64,000 nucleotides of DNA, taken from the NCBI GenBank assembly GCA_017656305.1, contig JACDOG010000009.1:1-64000 (forward strand), given 5' to 3'. The stretch is from Thermoanaerobacteraceae bacterium. Lineage in GTDB: Bacteria; Bacillota; JADQBR01. Position numbers and translations under genes: made by a program. Below the pieces are notes generated by a model. It was given only the letters and a program-made list of their open reading frames with translations, was not told the origin of the DNA and did no database searches. This document shows positions 35,404 through 44,258 of the stretch, piece by piece (the first letter of the stretch is position 1; each line of letters begins with the position of its first letter).

Positions 35404-36072
35404 TTATTTTTTGTTTAGTTTGGCGGAAAAATAGTCACCTATCATTTGGATGACCTGTACCAGGATAATTAATAAAATTACTATGGGAATCATCAGTTCG
35501 GTTTCATACCGGTAGTACCCGTAACGAACGGCTAAATCGCCCAAGCCACCTCCTCCCACTACTCCAGCCATGGCTGAAAAACTGATTAGAGTAATAGTGG
35601 TAATAGCCGCCCCCAGAATTATGGAGGGCATCGCTTCGGGCAGCAGCACCTTGCGGATTATCTGCCAGGGTGTTGCACCCATGGCCAGGGCGGCCTCCAC
35701 TATTCCCCACTCAACCTCTTTTAAAGCGGTTTCCACCATGCGGGCCACAAACGGGGTGGCACCCACGACCAGGGGTACTGTAGCTGCCGTTGGCCCGATG
35801 GTCTTACCAACAAGCAATTTGGTAAGGGGCATGATTGCCACCAGGAGAATAATGAACGGAATGGAACGGGTGGCATTGACAATTACTGCCAAAAACTTAT
35901 TGACTATTGGGCATTCCAGGATGTGCCCCTTTTCCGTGGTTACCAGGATTACTCCCAGCGGAATGCCCAGCAGGTGGGATACCAGTACGGAAAGGCTAAC
36001 CATGTAGGAGGTATCCCATAATCCTTCAAGAATCAGTTGTATCAGCTGTGGCAGTTCTTCGGCGCTAAACAT
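35404..36072 (-). CDS. metI: Methionine ABC transporter permease
   Basis: The 222-residue protein has five membrane helices and the permease EAA-like loop near EAALAMGATPWQIIRKVLLPEA, which contacts MetN. It forms the membrane channel of the MetNIQ importer. Its start overlaps metN by 8 bases on the - strand and GGAGGTGATACAGC serves as ribosome site. Length is normal for MetI. Confidence 0.95.
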   Translation of the reverse strand: MFSAEELPQLIQLILEGLWDTSYMVSLSVLVSHLLGIPLGVILVTTEKGHILECPIVNKFLAVIVNATRSIPFIILLVAIMPLTKLLVGKTIGPTAATVPLVVGATPFVARMVETALKEVEWGIVEAALAMGATPWQIIRKVLLPEAMPSIILGAAITTITLISFSAMAGVVGGGGLGDLAVRYGYYRYETELMIPIVILLIILVQVIQMIGDYFSAKLNKK

Positions 36073-37099
36073 GCTGTATCACCTCCACCTGCAGGTTCTG
36101 CCCTTTCAGGAACTGTAAAGCGTCGTTAACCGCCTGCTCCTGTCCGGTCAGCTCCAGGGTCAGCATACCGTAGATGGTATCTTTAATATGGTCTAGATTG
36201 CCGTATAGAATATTGGCGGTGACATTAAAGTTCTTGATCAACTGCGTGATAACAGGTTCCCCGGCAGATTGACCGATGAAGGAAATGCGGACTATTTTGG
36301 CCGGTGAACCGTTGGCCTTAAGCTCTATCTGACGGTTGCGCACCACTTCCGGTATATCAGTCTTGACCACGCTGTTGATAAAGCGCCGGGTAACGGGCGA
36401 CTGCGGCCTGGTGAAGACGTCTATTACTGGCCCTACTTCTACTACCTGGCCCCGGTCAAGTACGGCAACACGGTCGCAGATTTCTTTGATGACATGCATT
36501 TCGTGGGTAATGACCACTATGGTCAGGTTAAGTTTACGGTTAATGTCCTGAAGCAGCTTTAAAATGGAATCCGTGGTATCCGGGTCCAGGGCGGAAGTGG
36601 CTTCATCGCATAGCAGGACTTTGGGGTCATTGGCCAGCGCGCGGGCAATACCTACCCGCTGCTTCTGCCCGCCGCTTAACTGGGCCGGGTAAGCGCTGGC
36701 TTTGTCCTCCAGACCTACCAGCTGTAGCAGTTCGTTGACCTTGGACTGGATTTTATCCCGGGAAACACCGTTAATTTCCAGCGGCAGAGCCACGTTCTCA
36801 AAAACCGTGCGGGACCACAGCAGGTTAAAGTGCTGAAAAATCATTCCTATTTTCCGCCGGGCCAGGCGCAGTTCTCCTTTGCTTAATTGCGTGAGATTTT
36901 GCCCGTTGACAATCACTTCTCCCGCTGTTGGTTTTTCCAACATGTTGATGCACCGGACCAGTGTGCTTTTCCCTGCACCGCTGAAGCCGATAATACCGAA
37001 AATTTCTCCACCTTTGATGTCTAAATCAATGCCGTTTAGCGCCGTTATTTTGTTGTCACCTGATGTAAATACCTTGCGAATGTTTTTTAATGTAATCAT
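36065..37099 (-). CDS. metN: Methionine ABC transporter ATP-binding protein
   Basis: The 344-residue protein has Walker A GFSGAGKST, signature LSGGQKQRVGIARAL, Walker B KVLLCDEATSALD and a C-terminal NIL domain that binds methionine and inhibits transport allosterically. ATG at 37099 is preferred over GTG at 37108, which lies in the GGAAGGTG ribosome site. It is the first gene behind the SAM riboswitch, so the operon is shut off when SAM is plentiful. Confidence 0.95.
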   Translation of the reverse strand: MITLKNIRKVFTSGDNKITALNGIDLDIKGGEIFGIIGFSGAGKSTLVRCINMLEKPTAGEVIVNGQNLTQLSKGELRLARRKIGMIFQHFNLLWSRTVFENVALPLEINGVSRDKIQSKVNELLQLVGLEDKASAYPAQLSGGQKQRVGIARALANDPKVLLCDEATSALDPDTTDSILKLLQDINRKLNLTIVVITHEMHVIKEICDRVAVLDRGQVVEVGPVIDVFTRPQSPVTRRFINSVVKTDIPEVVRNRQIELKANGSPAKIVRISFIGQSAGEPVITQLIKNFNVTANILYGNLDHIKDTIYGMLTLELTGQEQAVNDALQFLKGQNLQVEVIQHV

Positions 37100-37122
37100 T
37101 GCACGCACCTTCCGTCAATTTG

Positions 37123-37156
37123 CAAAAAAAAATTCCCTCTGTCAGACAGAGAGAAT
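37123..37156 (-). terminator. SAM-riboswitch terminator
   Basis: On the - strand ATTCTCTCTGTC (about 37155-37144) pairs with AGAGGGAAT (37140-37131), followed by a run of nine T residues (37132-37124). It lies between the aptamer and metN and is the expression platform: SAM binding favours its formation and stops transcription. Confidence 0.9.
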
Positions 37157-37174
37157 GGTTTTGCTTCCACTCTA

Positions 37175-37286
37175 CTCTTATCTGCCAGATGTAGATACAT
37201 CTGCTGGAATTAGCACCGCTGCCCAAAAAAAATGGCCGGTTGCCGGGTTTCATAGGGCCAGTCCCTCCACCTTCTCTCGATAAGAG
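37175..37286 (-). ncRNA. SAM-I (S-box) riboswitch
   Basis: On the - strand the P1 stem GATAAGAG/CTCTTATC closes at 37182-37175 and 37286-37279. Conserved SAM-I elements follow in order: AGAAGGTGGAGGGACTGGCC, CTATGAAACCCGGCAACC, GGTGCTAATTCC and CAGATAAGAG. The leader then continues to the terminator before metN. SAM-I controls methionine transport and synthesis genes, matching the metNIQ operon below. Confidence 0.96.
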
Positions 37287-37310
37287 TATTTTTCTATTCG
37301 GTTTGCAATA

Positions 37311-37339
37311 ATATTAACACAGGCTCACCGGGTGGTCAA
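37311..37339 (-). promoter_or_regulatory. Sigma-A promoter of metNIQ leader
   Basis: On the - strand TTGACC (37339-37334) and TAATAT (37316-37311) are separated by 17 bases. The transcript would start about 20 bases before the SAM-I P1 stem, the usual distance. Confidence 0.8.
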
Positions 37340-37377
37340 GCATTTTTTAACTTTTCCCTGGTGAAATGTGGTATTTT

Positions 37378-37405
37378 AAAGGATTAAAATGTTTAGGTGT
37401 CGAAG
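37378..37405 (+). promoter_or_regulatory. Sigma-H-like promoter upstream of the YerC-like gene
   Basis: AAAGGATTA (37378-37386), 12 bases, then GTCGAAG (37399-37405) fits RnAGGAwWW-N12-RnnGAAT except for the last T. TGTCGAA at 37398-37404 is also a Spo0A-box match. It lies 26 bases before the ATG at 37431, close but possible. It resembles the element upstream of moxR (10359-10387), so the two support each other. Confidence 0.45.
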
Positions 37406-37430
37406 ATACGGGAAATAGGAGGTGGAATTC

Positions 37431-37736
37431 ATGGGTTACAGCAGCAAGTTGAAGGACCCGTTTATTGACAGGCTGTTTGAAGCCATTCTTGTACTGGAAA
37501 ACGAGGAAGAATGCTATCGTTTTTTTGAAGATATCTGTACTATAGCGGAATTAAAGGCCATGGCACAGCGGCTGGAGGTGGCAAAAATGCTGCGGGCAAA
37601 CCGTAAATATAGTGATATCGCTGAGGAAACCGGAGCCAGTACGGCAACAATTAGCCGGGTAAAGCGCTGCCTTAACTATGGAGCTGACGGGTACAAACTG
37701 GTGCTGGATAGATTGGAGGAAAAAGAGAAAAAGTAG
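37431..37736 (+). CDS. YerC/YecD-family (TrpR-like) regulator, probable histidine repressor
   Basis: The 101-residue protein is a TrpR-superfamily helical DNA-binding protein: LFEAILVLENEEECYRFFED, TIAELKAMAQRLEVAKML and the helix-turn-helix SDIAEETGASTATISRVKR with NYGADGY after it. YerC-like proteins have been proposed as histidine-responsive repressors (HisR) of histidine genes in Gram-positive bacteria; here it sits 110 bases ahead of the his operon. ATG 37431 follows AGGAGGTGG. The corepressor and operator are inferred from context and from the palindrome at 37813-37822. Confidence 0.85.
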   Translation: MGYSSKLKDPFIDRLFEAILVLENEEECYRFFEDICTIAELKAMAQRLEVAKMLRANRKYSDIAEETGASTATISRVKRCLNYGADGYKLVLDRLEEKEKK

Positions 37737-37759
37737 GGGCGGGGTGACCGCTCTTTTTT
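37737..37759 (+). terminator. Terminator after the YerC-like gene
   Basis: GGGCGG (37737-37742) pairs with CCGCTC (37748-37753, one G-T pair) and is followed by six T residues (37754-37759). It suggests the regulator and his operon have separate promoters. Confidence 0.7.
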
Positions 37760-37774
37760 AATATGCAAAAAGTA

Positions 37775-37803
37775 TTGACCGGCAGCTTGCTTTATGATAG
37801 CAT
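37775..37803 (+). promoter_or_regulatory. Probable sigma-A promoter of the his operon
   Basis: TTGACC (37775-37780) is followed after 17 bases by TAGCAT (37798-37803), matches of 5/6 and 4/6. The start site would be near 37810, directly at the palindrome that may be the operator, and about 37 bases before hisZ. Confidence 0.5.
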
Positions 37804-37812
37804 TTTGATAAC

Positions 37813-37822
37813 ACGTTAACGT
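37813..37822 (+). promoter_or_regulatory. Perfect palindrome, candidate operator for the YerC-like repressor
   Basis: ACGTTAACGT reads the same on both strands and lies at the predicted transcription start of the his operon, where a bound repressor would block initiation. It is 76 bases downstream of the YerC-like gene's stop codon. Ten bases is short, so chance is possible; no second copy was seen at the regulator's own promoter. Confidence 0.45.
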
Positions 37823-37846
37823 ACTAAAGTAAAGGATGGTTACTCC

Positions 37847-39004
37847 ATGAGCAACATTTACGAAATACCCCCTGGCGTGAGAGATTTATTGCCTCACCAG
37901 GCGCGGTGGAAGCGGCAGATGGAAGACCGCCTGGCGGAGTTGTTTTCCCGGTGGGGTTATGAAGAGGTGCTGACGCCCACCTTTGAATACTACAGTTCTC
38001 TGACGGAGCAGGGTAGCGGTCTGGATGAGGAGTTGCTGTACAAATTTCTTGACCGTAACGGGCGGATTATGGCTTTACGGCCGGACATGACCACGCCCAT
38101 TGCCCGTATGGTGTCCAGCCGGATGCGTGGTGAGCCCCTGCCGTTGCGATTGTTTTACCTGGCCAACGTATTCCGGTACGAAAAAACTCACGCCGGCCGG
38201 CAGCGGGAATTTTTCCAGGCAGGTGTGGAGCTTTTGGGAGCTAAAGGACCAAAAGCCGATGCGGAAGTGCTGAACTTGGCGGTGGCGGCGCTGGAGACAG
38301 CCGGTCTTAAAGATTTTCGTATTGGCGTTGGACAGGTGGAAGCTACCAAAGCCTTACTGGGTGAGCTGGATCGAGAAAGTAGTACCAGCTTCAAGGAGGC
38401 TATTGCCAGCAAGGATTTTGTCCAGCTGGAAATTTTGCTGGAGAAATCTCGGGTGTCGGCAAGAGAGCGGGACATCCTGGTGGAGGTTGCCATGTCCCGC
38501 GGTGGGGTCAGTGATTTGGAGCAGTTGCTGGATGTAGTGGAGAACAGGGATGCATATAATGCCCTGAGCGAGCTGGTGGAAATATTTAAAATACTGCAGT
38601 ACCAGGGCTTGGAGGAAAAAGTGTTCTTTGACCTGGGTATTTTGCGGGACTTTGATTACTACACGGGCATTGTCTTTGAAGGTTACGTACCCAACCTGGG
38701 TTTTCCGGTTTGCGGCGGCGGTCGTTATGACAATTTGCTGGAGAAGTTTGGCTACCCGCTGGCAGCCACGGGTTTTGCCGTGGGGCTGGAAAGGGTTATG
38801 CTGGCCTTGCGGGAACCGGAGTCCGACAGGGAGCAGGGCTACCTGCTTCTTGGTTCATTTCCGAAAGTACTGGATAGGGCAGGACAGCTCCGCCGGCAGG
38901 GATACCGGGTGGTTGTCTGTTATGAGCAGTTGCCGCGGGGAGAAGCGGAGAAACTGGCTGCGGCCAAGGGACTGACACTTCTGGTCGAGGAGGGGGAACA
39001 GTGA
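37847..39004 (+). CDS. hisZ: ATP phosphoribosyltransferase regulatory subunit
   Basis: The 385-residue protein is a histidyl-tRNA synthetase-like protein without synthetase function. It shows class II features (PPGVRDLLPHQARWK, TPTFEYY, LRPDMTTPIAR, GVQLLG-like AGVELLGAKG and GGGRYDNLLEKFG), but lacks the anticodon-binding end of HisRS. It is needed to activate the short-form HisG that follows. GTG of hisG overlaps its stop by four bases. ATG 37847 follows AAAGGATGGTTACTCC. Confidence 0.93.
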   Translation: MSNIYEIPPGVRDLLPHQARWKRQMEDRLAELFSRWGYEEVLTPTFEYYSSLTEQGSGLDEELLYKFLDRNGRIMALRPDMTTPIARMVSSRMRGEPLPLRLFYLANVFRYEKTHAGRQREFFQAGVELLGAKGPKADAEVLNLAVAALETAGLKDFRIGVGQVEATKALLGELDRESSTSFKEAIASKDFVQLEILLEKSRVSARERDILVEVAMSRGGVSDLEQLLDVVENRDAYNALSELVEIFKILQYQGLEEKVFFDLGILRDFDYYTGIVFEGYVPNLGFPVCGGGRYDNLLEKFGYPLAATGFAVGLERVMLALREPESDREQGYLLLGSFPKVLDRAGQLRRQGYRVVVCYEQLPRGEAEKLAAAKGLTLLVEEGEQ

Positions 39005-39675
39005 CGGAAGATTGGCTAACGGTGGCGCTGCCCAAGGGTAAACTGGGCCGGCAGGCGCTGGAAATTGTCAATCAAACCAGCCTTGCTGTAAGCGGGATGG
39101 AAATTGATTCCCGTAAGCTGTACTGGGAGTTTCCGGAAAAACAGGTGAGATTTTTAATTTGCCGGCCTACTGACATCCCGGTTTACGTGGAGTACGGGGC
39201 TGCTGATCTAGGTATTGTAGGTAAGGATACCATAGTGGAAGCGGGGGCCGATGTTTTTGAACTGGTGGACTTGAAATTTGGTGAGTGCAAATTTGTGGTG
39301 GCAGTTCCCGGGGACCAGGTTGCAACTGACGGTGAATACGATCTTAACAGGCTCAATTTGGGGAGAATTGCTAGCAAATTTCCTAACGTAGCCCGCCGGT
39401 TTTTTCAACAGGCAGGCCTGCAGGTGGAAGTGATTAAACTGCATGGCAATATTGAACTGGCTCCAAAAGTTGGGCTTGCTGACGCCATCGTGGATATCGT
39501 GTCTACGGGGAGGACGTTGAAGGAAAATGACCTGGTGGCGGTTCAGGATATCTTTCGTGCCACTGCACGGTTGATTGCCAACAGGGTAAGCTACCGCATG
39601 AAGTATGCGGTTATTAAGCAAGTAGTGGCGGAATGCAAACAAACTGTTGGGAGCGGAGGGATACTCAGTGATTAA
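39001..39675 (+). CDS. hisG: ATP phosphoribosyltransferase, short form
   Basis: The 224-residue protein performs the first step of histidine synthesis, joining ATP and PRPP. Motifs include ALPKGKLG, GAADLGIVGKDTI, RIASKFPNVARRFF and ADAIVDIVSTGRTLKEN, the PRPP-binding segment. Its shortness, lacking the C-terminal regulatory domain, matches the presence of HisZ. GTG 39001 overlaps hisZ (GTGA) and the gene overlaps hisD by 8 bases. Confidence 0.96.
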   Translation: MTEDWLTVALPKGKLGRQALEIVNQTSLAVSGMEIDSRKLYWEFPEKQVRFLICRPTDIPVYVEYGAADLGIVGKDTIVEAGADVFELVDLKFGECKFVVAVPGDQVATDGEYDLNRLNLGRIASKFPNVARRFFQQAGLQVEVIKLHGNIELAPKVGLADAIVDIVSTGRTLKENDLVAVQDIFRATARLIANRVSYRMKYAVIKQVVAECKQTVGSGGILSD

Positions 39676-40954
39676 AATAGTTACGAAGCGTGCCGAGTTT
39701 AGTGACTACGCGCGGCCGCCTGCCCGGGTTGCAGCCGAGGCAGAGGCTTCGGTGCGCAATATCATAGAAAAAGTGCAGAGCGAGGGTGACCGGGGACTCC
39801 TGGAACTGCGGGAACGTTTTGACGGGGTGGGAGCGGACAGGCCGCTTCGGGTCACGGCGGAAGAGATAAATAACGCGTACAGGCAGGTAACCAAGGAGTT
39901 TTTACAGGCCCTGCACCAGGCCAGGGAAAACATTTTTTTCTATCACCGGCAGCAAAAGCGCAATTCCTGGTTTACGGAAACCAAGACCGGTTCCAAACTG
40001 GGGCAGTTGATTAGACCTCTGGCCAGGGTGGGAATTTATGTTCCCGGAGGTACGGCCACATACCCGTCGTCAGTACTGATGAATGCCATTCCTGCCAAAG
40101 TTGCGGGTGTGAAAGAGATTGCTATGGTAACACCGCCAGATAGGGAGGGCAATATTCCCGCACCCACCCTGGTAGCGGCGGCAGAGCTGGATATTACGGA
40201 AATTTACCGGGTTGGCGGCGCCCATGCCGTGGCGGCCCTGGCTTACGGCACGGAAACCATTAAGGCGGTAGACAAAATCAGTGGGCCGGGAAACATTTAC
40301 GTAACGTTAGCCAAAAAGCTGGTTTACGGTCAGGTTGATATTGACATGCTGGCGGGCCCCAGTGAAATACTGGTGGTGGCTGATGAAACCGCCGACGCAC
40401 GGTTTGTCGCGGCAGACCTTTTGTCCCAGGCGGAACACGATACGCTGGCTCGGGCCATGCTCATCACCGATAGTGAGGAATTGGCCAGGCAGGTGCAGCA
40501 ACAGGTTGAATTGCAGCTGAAGAAACTGTCGCGCTGGGAGATTGCCAGAGAAGCGATTGATAATTACGGCGTTATCTTTGTGGAGCGGGACTGGGACCGA
40601 ATCTGGCAGCTGGTTAACTTGATTGCACCGGAGCACTTGGAGCTGCAAATTGCCAAACCGTGGGAGGCAGTAGATAAAATACAGAACGCCGGCGCGATTT
40701 TTATCGGGCCGTATTCTCCGGAGCCGCTGGGAGACTACATGGCCGGGCCCAACCATATCCTGCCAACCGGCGGGACGGCGCGGTTCTATTCGCCGCTGGG
40801 AGTAGATAGCTTTGTGAAAAAATCCAGTGTCATTGCTTATTCTCGTCAGGATTTTCTTAACGAAGCGGACAACATTATTTCCTTGGCGGAAATCGAAGGC
40901 CTGGACGCCCATGCCCGGGCTGCAAAGGTACGGCTGGAAGAAAGGGGGCGGTAA
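39668..40954 (+). CDS. hisD: Histidinol dehydrogenase
   Basis: The 428-residue protein shows the HisD motifs YVPGGTATYPSSVLMNAIPA, GGAHAVAALAYGTETI, DMLAGPSEILVVAD and LLSQAEHDTLARAML, which include NAD- and zinc-binding residues. It oxidises histidinol to histidine in two steps. GTG 39668 follows GGAGCGGAGGGATA and overlaps hisG by 8 bases; the upstream in-frame start at 39647 lies in hisG and is not needed. hisB starts 2 bases after its stop. Confidence 0.95.
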   Translation: MIKIVTKRAEFSDYARPPARVAAEAEASVRNIIEKVQSEGDRGLLELRERFDGVGADRPLRVTAEEINNAYRQVTKEFLQALHQARENIFFYHRQQKRNSWFTETKTGSKLGQLIRPLARVGIYVPGGTATYPSSVLMNAIPAKVAGVKEIAMVTPPDREGNIPAPTLVAAAELDITEIYRVGGAHAVAALAYGTETIKAVDKISGPGNIYVTLAKKLVYGQVDIDMLAGPSEILVVADETADARFVAADLLSQAEHDTLARAMLITDSEELARQVQQQVELQLKKLSRWEIAREAIDNYGVIFVERDWDRIWQLVNLIAPEHLELQIAKPWEAVDKIQNAGAIFIGPYSPEPLGDYMAGPNHILPTGGTARFYSPLGVDSFVKKSSVIAYSRQDFLNEADNIISLAEIEGLDAHARAAKVRLEERGR

Positions 40955-40955
40955 C

Positions 40956-41540
40956 ATGCGGGCTGCTTCAGTGGTGCGTAAAACCAGTGAGACGGATATC
41001 AAGCTTGAGCTTGTACTGGATGGTCAGGGAAGATTTGCCGGTGGTACGGGTATCGGTTTTTTTGACCACATGCTGACGTCACTGTGCAAACATGCTGCCT
41101 TTGACCTGAAAGTTGAAGTGAGCGGTGACCTGGAAGTGGACGGGCATCATACTGTTGAAGATTTGGGGCTGTGTCTGGGGCGGGCGTTTGCGGAAGCGTT
41201 GGGGGATAAAGTGGGAATCCAGCGGTTTGGCGATGCCTTGATTCCCATGGATGAATCGCTGGCACAGGCGGTGGTGGATATCAGCGGCAGGCCTTATTTT
41301 CATTTTACTGCCGAACTGCCCCGCACAGCGGTTGGTACCTTTGACCTGGAGCTGGTACCCGAGTTTTTCCGTGCCTTTTGCAGTGAGGCCAGGATAACAT
41401 TGCATCTCAGGTTGTTATATGGCAGTAACAGCCACCATAAGGTTGAGGCACTGTTCAAGGCGGCTGCCCGGGCACTGGCGCAGGCGGTAGCCAAAAATGA
41501 AAGAGAGACTGGGATTCCCTCGTCTAAAGGGGTGCTTTAA
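40956..41540 (+). CDS. hisB: Imidazoleglycerol-phosphate dehydratase
   Basis: The 194-residue protein has the IGPD motifs FFDHMLTSLCKHA, VDGHHTVEDLGLCLG, and SNSHHKVEALFKAAARAL, containing the His/Glu manganese ligands. It is the monofunctional dehydratase; no histidinol phosphatase domain is fused. ATG 40956 follows AAAGGGGGCGGTAAC. It is followed by hisH after one base. Confidence 0.96.
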   Translation: MRAASVVRKTSETDIKLELVLDGQGRFAGGTGIGFFDHMLTSLCKHAAFDLKVEVSGDLEVDGHHTVEDLGLCLGRAFAEALGDKVGIQRFGDALIPMDESLAQAVVDISGRPYFHFTAELPRTAVGTFDLELVPEFFRAFCSEARITLHLRLLYGSNSHHKVEALFKAAARALAQAVAKNERETGIPSSKGVL

Positions 41541-41541
41541 A

Positions 41542-42159
41542 ATGCAATCGGATGTGGTCATAATAGATTACGGCATGGGCAACCTGCGCAGTGTGCAGAA
41601 GGGATTGGAAAAAGTTGGTTTAACTGCGGATATCATCACCGGGCCGGAACGCCTGTACGCGGCTCCCGGGGTAATTCTGCCCGGAGTGGGTGCCTTTGCC
41701 GATGCCATGGAGAATTTGGACAGGGCCGGTTTTATCCCGGCAATCAAAGAGGTTGTTGCCCGGGGCAAACCTCTTTTGGGAATTTGCCTGGGACTGCAGC
41801 TTTTGTTTAGTGAAAGTGAGGAGAACGGTTTGCACCGGGGGCTGGATTTGATTCCCGGGCGGGTGGTTAAACTGCCCGCAGGTTTGAAAGTGCCTCACAT
41901 GGGGTGGAACCAGCTGGAAATAAAGAGGCAGAGCCCATTATTAAAGGGAATTTCAAATGGGGATTACTTTTATTTTGTGCACTCCTATTATGTGGTGCCT
42001 GAAGATGACCGGGCAATTATTGCATGTACGGAGTACGGCATTAAAGTACCGGCAATTGTTGGTAGCGGTAATTTGTTTGGCATTCAGTTTCACCCGGAAA
42101 AGAGCAGCGACCTGGGATTGAGAATATTGAAAAATTTTGGGGAGTTGGTCAAATGTTAG
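41542..42159 (+). CDS. hisH: Imidazole glycerol phosphate synthase glutaminase subunit
   Basis: The 205-residue protein is a class I amidotransferase with IDYGMGNLRSV, LPGVGAFADAM, nucleophile Cys82 in LLGICLGLQLL, and FHPEKSS with the catalytic His-Glu pair. It feeds ammonia to HisF. ATG 41542 follows AAAGGGGTGC; the upstream in-frame start at 41497 lies in hisB. It overlaps hisA by seven bases. Confidence 0.95.
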   Translation: MQSDVVIIDYGMGNLRSVQKGLEKVGLTADIITGPERLYAAPGVILPGVGAFADAMENLDRAGFIPAIKEVVARGKPLLGICLGLQLLFSESEENGLHRGLDLIPGRVVKLPAGLKVPHMGWNQLEIKRQSPLLKGISNGDYFYFVHSYYVVPEDDRAIIACTEYGIKVPAIVGSGNLFGIQFHPEKSSDLGLRILKNFGELVKC

Positions 42160-42881
42160 TGATACCGGCAGTGGATATCAGGGAAGGTCGGTGTGTCCGG
42201 CTGCTGCAGGGACGACCGGACCAGCAAACGGTATACTCGGACAATCCGGTGGCGGCCGCTCATTCCTGGCAGGACCAGGGAGCAAGGTTTCTGCATGTGG
42301 TGGATTTGGACGGCGCTTTTGCCGGGGAACCGAAAAATTTGGATGTTATCAAGGAAATCACCGGTGTGCTCAAGATACCGGTGCAGGTAGGCGGGGGTAT
42401 TCGCACTTTGGACACCATTGATAAATTGTTAAACCTGGGGGTCCACAGAGTAATTTTGGGTACGGTAGCTATCAATAACCCTCGGTTGGTTGGCGAAGCC
42501 TGCCGGCGGTTTGGAGCGGACAAAATTGTAGTTGGCATCGACAGCAAGGATGGTAAAGTGGCGGTTGAAGGCTGGGCGGCCACGGTAGAAAAAAAGGCAG
42601 GCGAACTGGCACGGGAAATGGTGGACCAGGGTGTCCGGCGCGTGGTCTATACTAATACCAGCCTGGATGGCACCTTGTCAGGGGTTGACGTGGAGTCAAC
42701 GGTGGAACTGGCACGGGAGACGGGGTTGCAAGTGATTGCTTCCGGTGGCGTGTCTTCGGTAGAGGATATCAAAAGACTGAAGGCAGCAGGCGTAGCCAAT
42801 ATTGAGGGAGTGATTCTGGGTAAATCCCTTTACAGTGGTGCTATCCGGTTAAGTGAAGCCTTGGCCGTGGCGGAGGGGTAA
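42153..42881 (+). CDS. hisA: ProFAR isomerase
   Basis: The 242-residue TIM-barrel protein has [16 protein letters not shown] with the catalytic Asp, [32 protein letters not shown] and [15 protein letters not shown]. It opens the ribose of ProFAR to PRFAR. The start overlaps hisH by seven bases and the gene is one base from hisF. Length is normal. Confidence 0.95.
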   Translation: MLVIPAVDIREGRCVRLLQGRPDQQTVYSDNPVAAAHSWQDQGARFLHVVDLDGAFAGEPKNLDVIKEITGVLKIPVQVGGGIRTLDTIDKLLNLGVHRVILGTVAINNPRLVGEACRRFGADKIVVGIDSKDGKVAVEGWAATVEKKAGELAREMVDQGVRRVVYTNTSLDGTLSGVDVESTVELARETGLQVIASGGVSSVEDIKRLKAAGVANIEGVILGKSLYSGAIRLSEALAVAEG

Positions 42882-42882
42882 C

Positions 42883-43641
42883 ATGCTTTGCAAAAGAGTG
42901 ATACCGTGCTTGGATGTGGACCGGGGGAGAGTTGTCAAAGGAACCAACTTTATAAACTTGCGTGATGCTGGCGACCCGGTGGAACTGGCCCGCTTTTACG
43001 ACCGGGAAGGCGCCGATGAGCTGGTGTTTTTGGATATTACCGCCTCCCACGAAAAGCGTGACATTATGCTGGATGTGGTGCGGCGCACCGCCGAGGAGGT
43101 GTTTATTCCCTTCACAGTGGGCGGCGGCCTCCGTTCCCTGGAAGATATTCGGAAGATGCTTGCAGCCGGTGCGGACAAGATTTCGCTGAATACCGCCGCC
43201 GTAAAAAATCCGGATTTGGTGGCCCAGGGTGCCCGGCGTTTCGGCAGCCAGTGCATCGTGGTGGCCGTCGATGCCCGCCGCAGTGGTGAGCAATCGTGGG
43301 AAGTGTACATCCACGGCGGTAGAACTGGTACGGGTTTGGACGTTTTAGAATGGGTCAAAAGAGTGGAGCAGCTGGGGGCGGGCGAGATTTTGCTGACTAG
43401 TATGGATCGGGACGGCACTAAAGACGGGTACGATGTGGAACTTACCAGGGCAGTCAGTGAAGCGGTGTCCATTCCTGTAATTGCTTCGGGCGGTGCGGGA
43501 AACCTGGAACATCTGGTAGACGGCATAGTGGCCGGTAAGGCCGATGCGGTACTGGCTGCATCGATATTTCATTTTAGACAGTATACTGTTCGCCAGGCCA
43601 AGGAGTACATGCAATCCAAAGGGGTGGCTGTAAGATTATGA
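42883..43641 (+). CDS. hisF: Imidazole glycerol phosphate synthase cyclase subunit
   Basis: The 252-residue TIM barrel shows [17 protein letters not shown] with catalytic Asp, [46 protein letters not shown] with the second catalytic Asp, and [16 protein letters not shown]. With HisH it makes imidazole glycerol phosphate and AICAR; the AICAR is returned to PurH, linking this operon to the purine operon. ATG 42883 follows GGAGGGGTAAC. It overlaps hisI by four bases (ATGA). Confidence 0.96.
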   Translation: MLCKRVIPCLDVDRGRVVKGTNFINLRDAGDPVELARFYDREGADELVFLDITASHEKRDIMLDVVRRTAEEVFIPFTVGGGLRSLEDIRKMLAAGADKISLNTAAVKNPDLVAQGARRFGSQCIVVAVDARRSGEQSWEVYIHGGRTGTGLDVLEWVKRVEQLGAGEILLTSMDRDGTKDGYDVELTRAVSEAVSIPVIASGGAGNLEHLVDGIVAGKADAVLAASIFHFRQYTVRQAKEYMQSKGVAVRL

Positions 43642-44252
43642 ATGTTGACCTGGACATGCTGAAGTTTGATGAAAGGGGACTAATTCCGGCAGTTGTGCAG
43701 CATTATTTGACCGGCCAGGTGCTAATGGTGGCATATATGAACCGGGAAGCACTGGAGAAAACCCTGGCAACCGGGGAAACCCATTTTTACAGTCGCAGCC
43801 GCCGGAGACTGTGGCACAAAGGTGAAACTTCAGGAAATACCCAGCAGGTTAAGGAAATATTTTATGATTGCGACGGGGATACGCTGCTAGTGCAGGTAAT
43901 ACCAGCAGGTCCGGCCTGTCATACGGGAGCGGACAGCTGTTTTTACCGCTCTCTGACCGGTGATAGCAAAAACCCCGGCAGCATGCTGGAGCGGCTGCAG
44001 GCGGTGATAGCAGACCGGAAACAGAATTTACCTGAAGGCTCATACACCACCTACCTTTTTACGGAAGGCCTGGACAAGATATTGAAAAAAGTGGGCGAGG
44101 AAACGGCCGAAGTCATTATTGCTGCCAAAAACGACGGTACGGATGAGCTGGTGTATGAGGTGGCTGATTTGCTTTATCACCTGCTGGTACTGCTGGAACA
44201 AAAAGAAGTGGATTTAATGGACATCTGGCAAGAACTAAATAACCGCCGCTAA
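43638..44252 (+). CDS. hisI: Bifunctional phosphoribosyl-AMP cyclohydrolase / phosphoribosyl-ATP pyrophosphatase
   Basis: The 204-residue protein fuses a cyclohydrolase domain ([42 protein letters not shown] with metal-binding Asp and Cys) to a C-terminal pyrophosphatase domain ([14 protein letters not shown] with [12 protein letters not shown]). It performs the second and third steps of the pathway; the fused gene is often called hisIE. It is the last his gene; hisC and a histidinol phosphatase gene are absent from the operon and must lie elsewhere. Confidence 0.95.
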   Translation: MNVDLDMLKFDERGLIPAVVQHYLTGQVLMVAYMNREALEKTLATGETHFYSRSRRRLWHKGETSGNTQQVKEIFYDCDGDTLLVQVIPAGPACHTGADSCFYRSLTGDSKNPGSMLERLQAVIADRKQNLPEGSYTTYLFTEGLDKILKKVGEETAEVIIAAKNDGTDELVYEVADLLYHLLVLLEQKEVDLMDIWQELNNRR

Positions 44253-44258
44253 ATTTAA

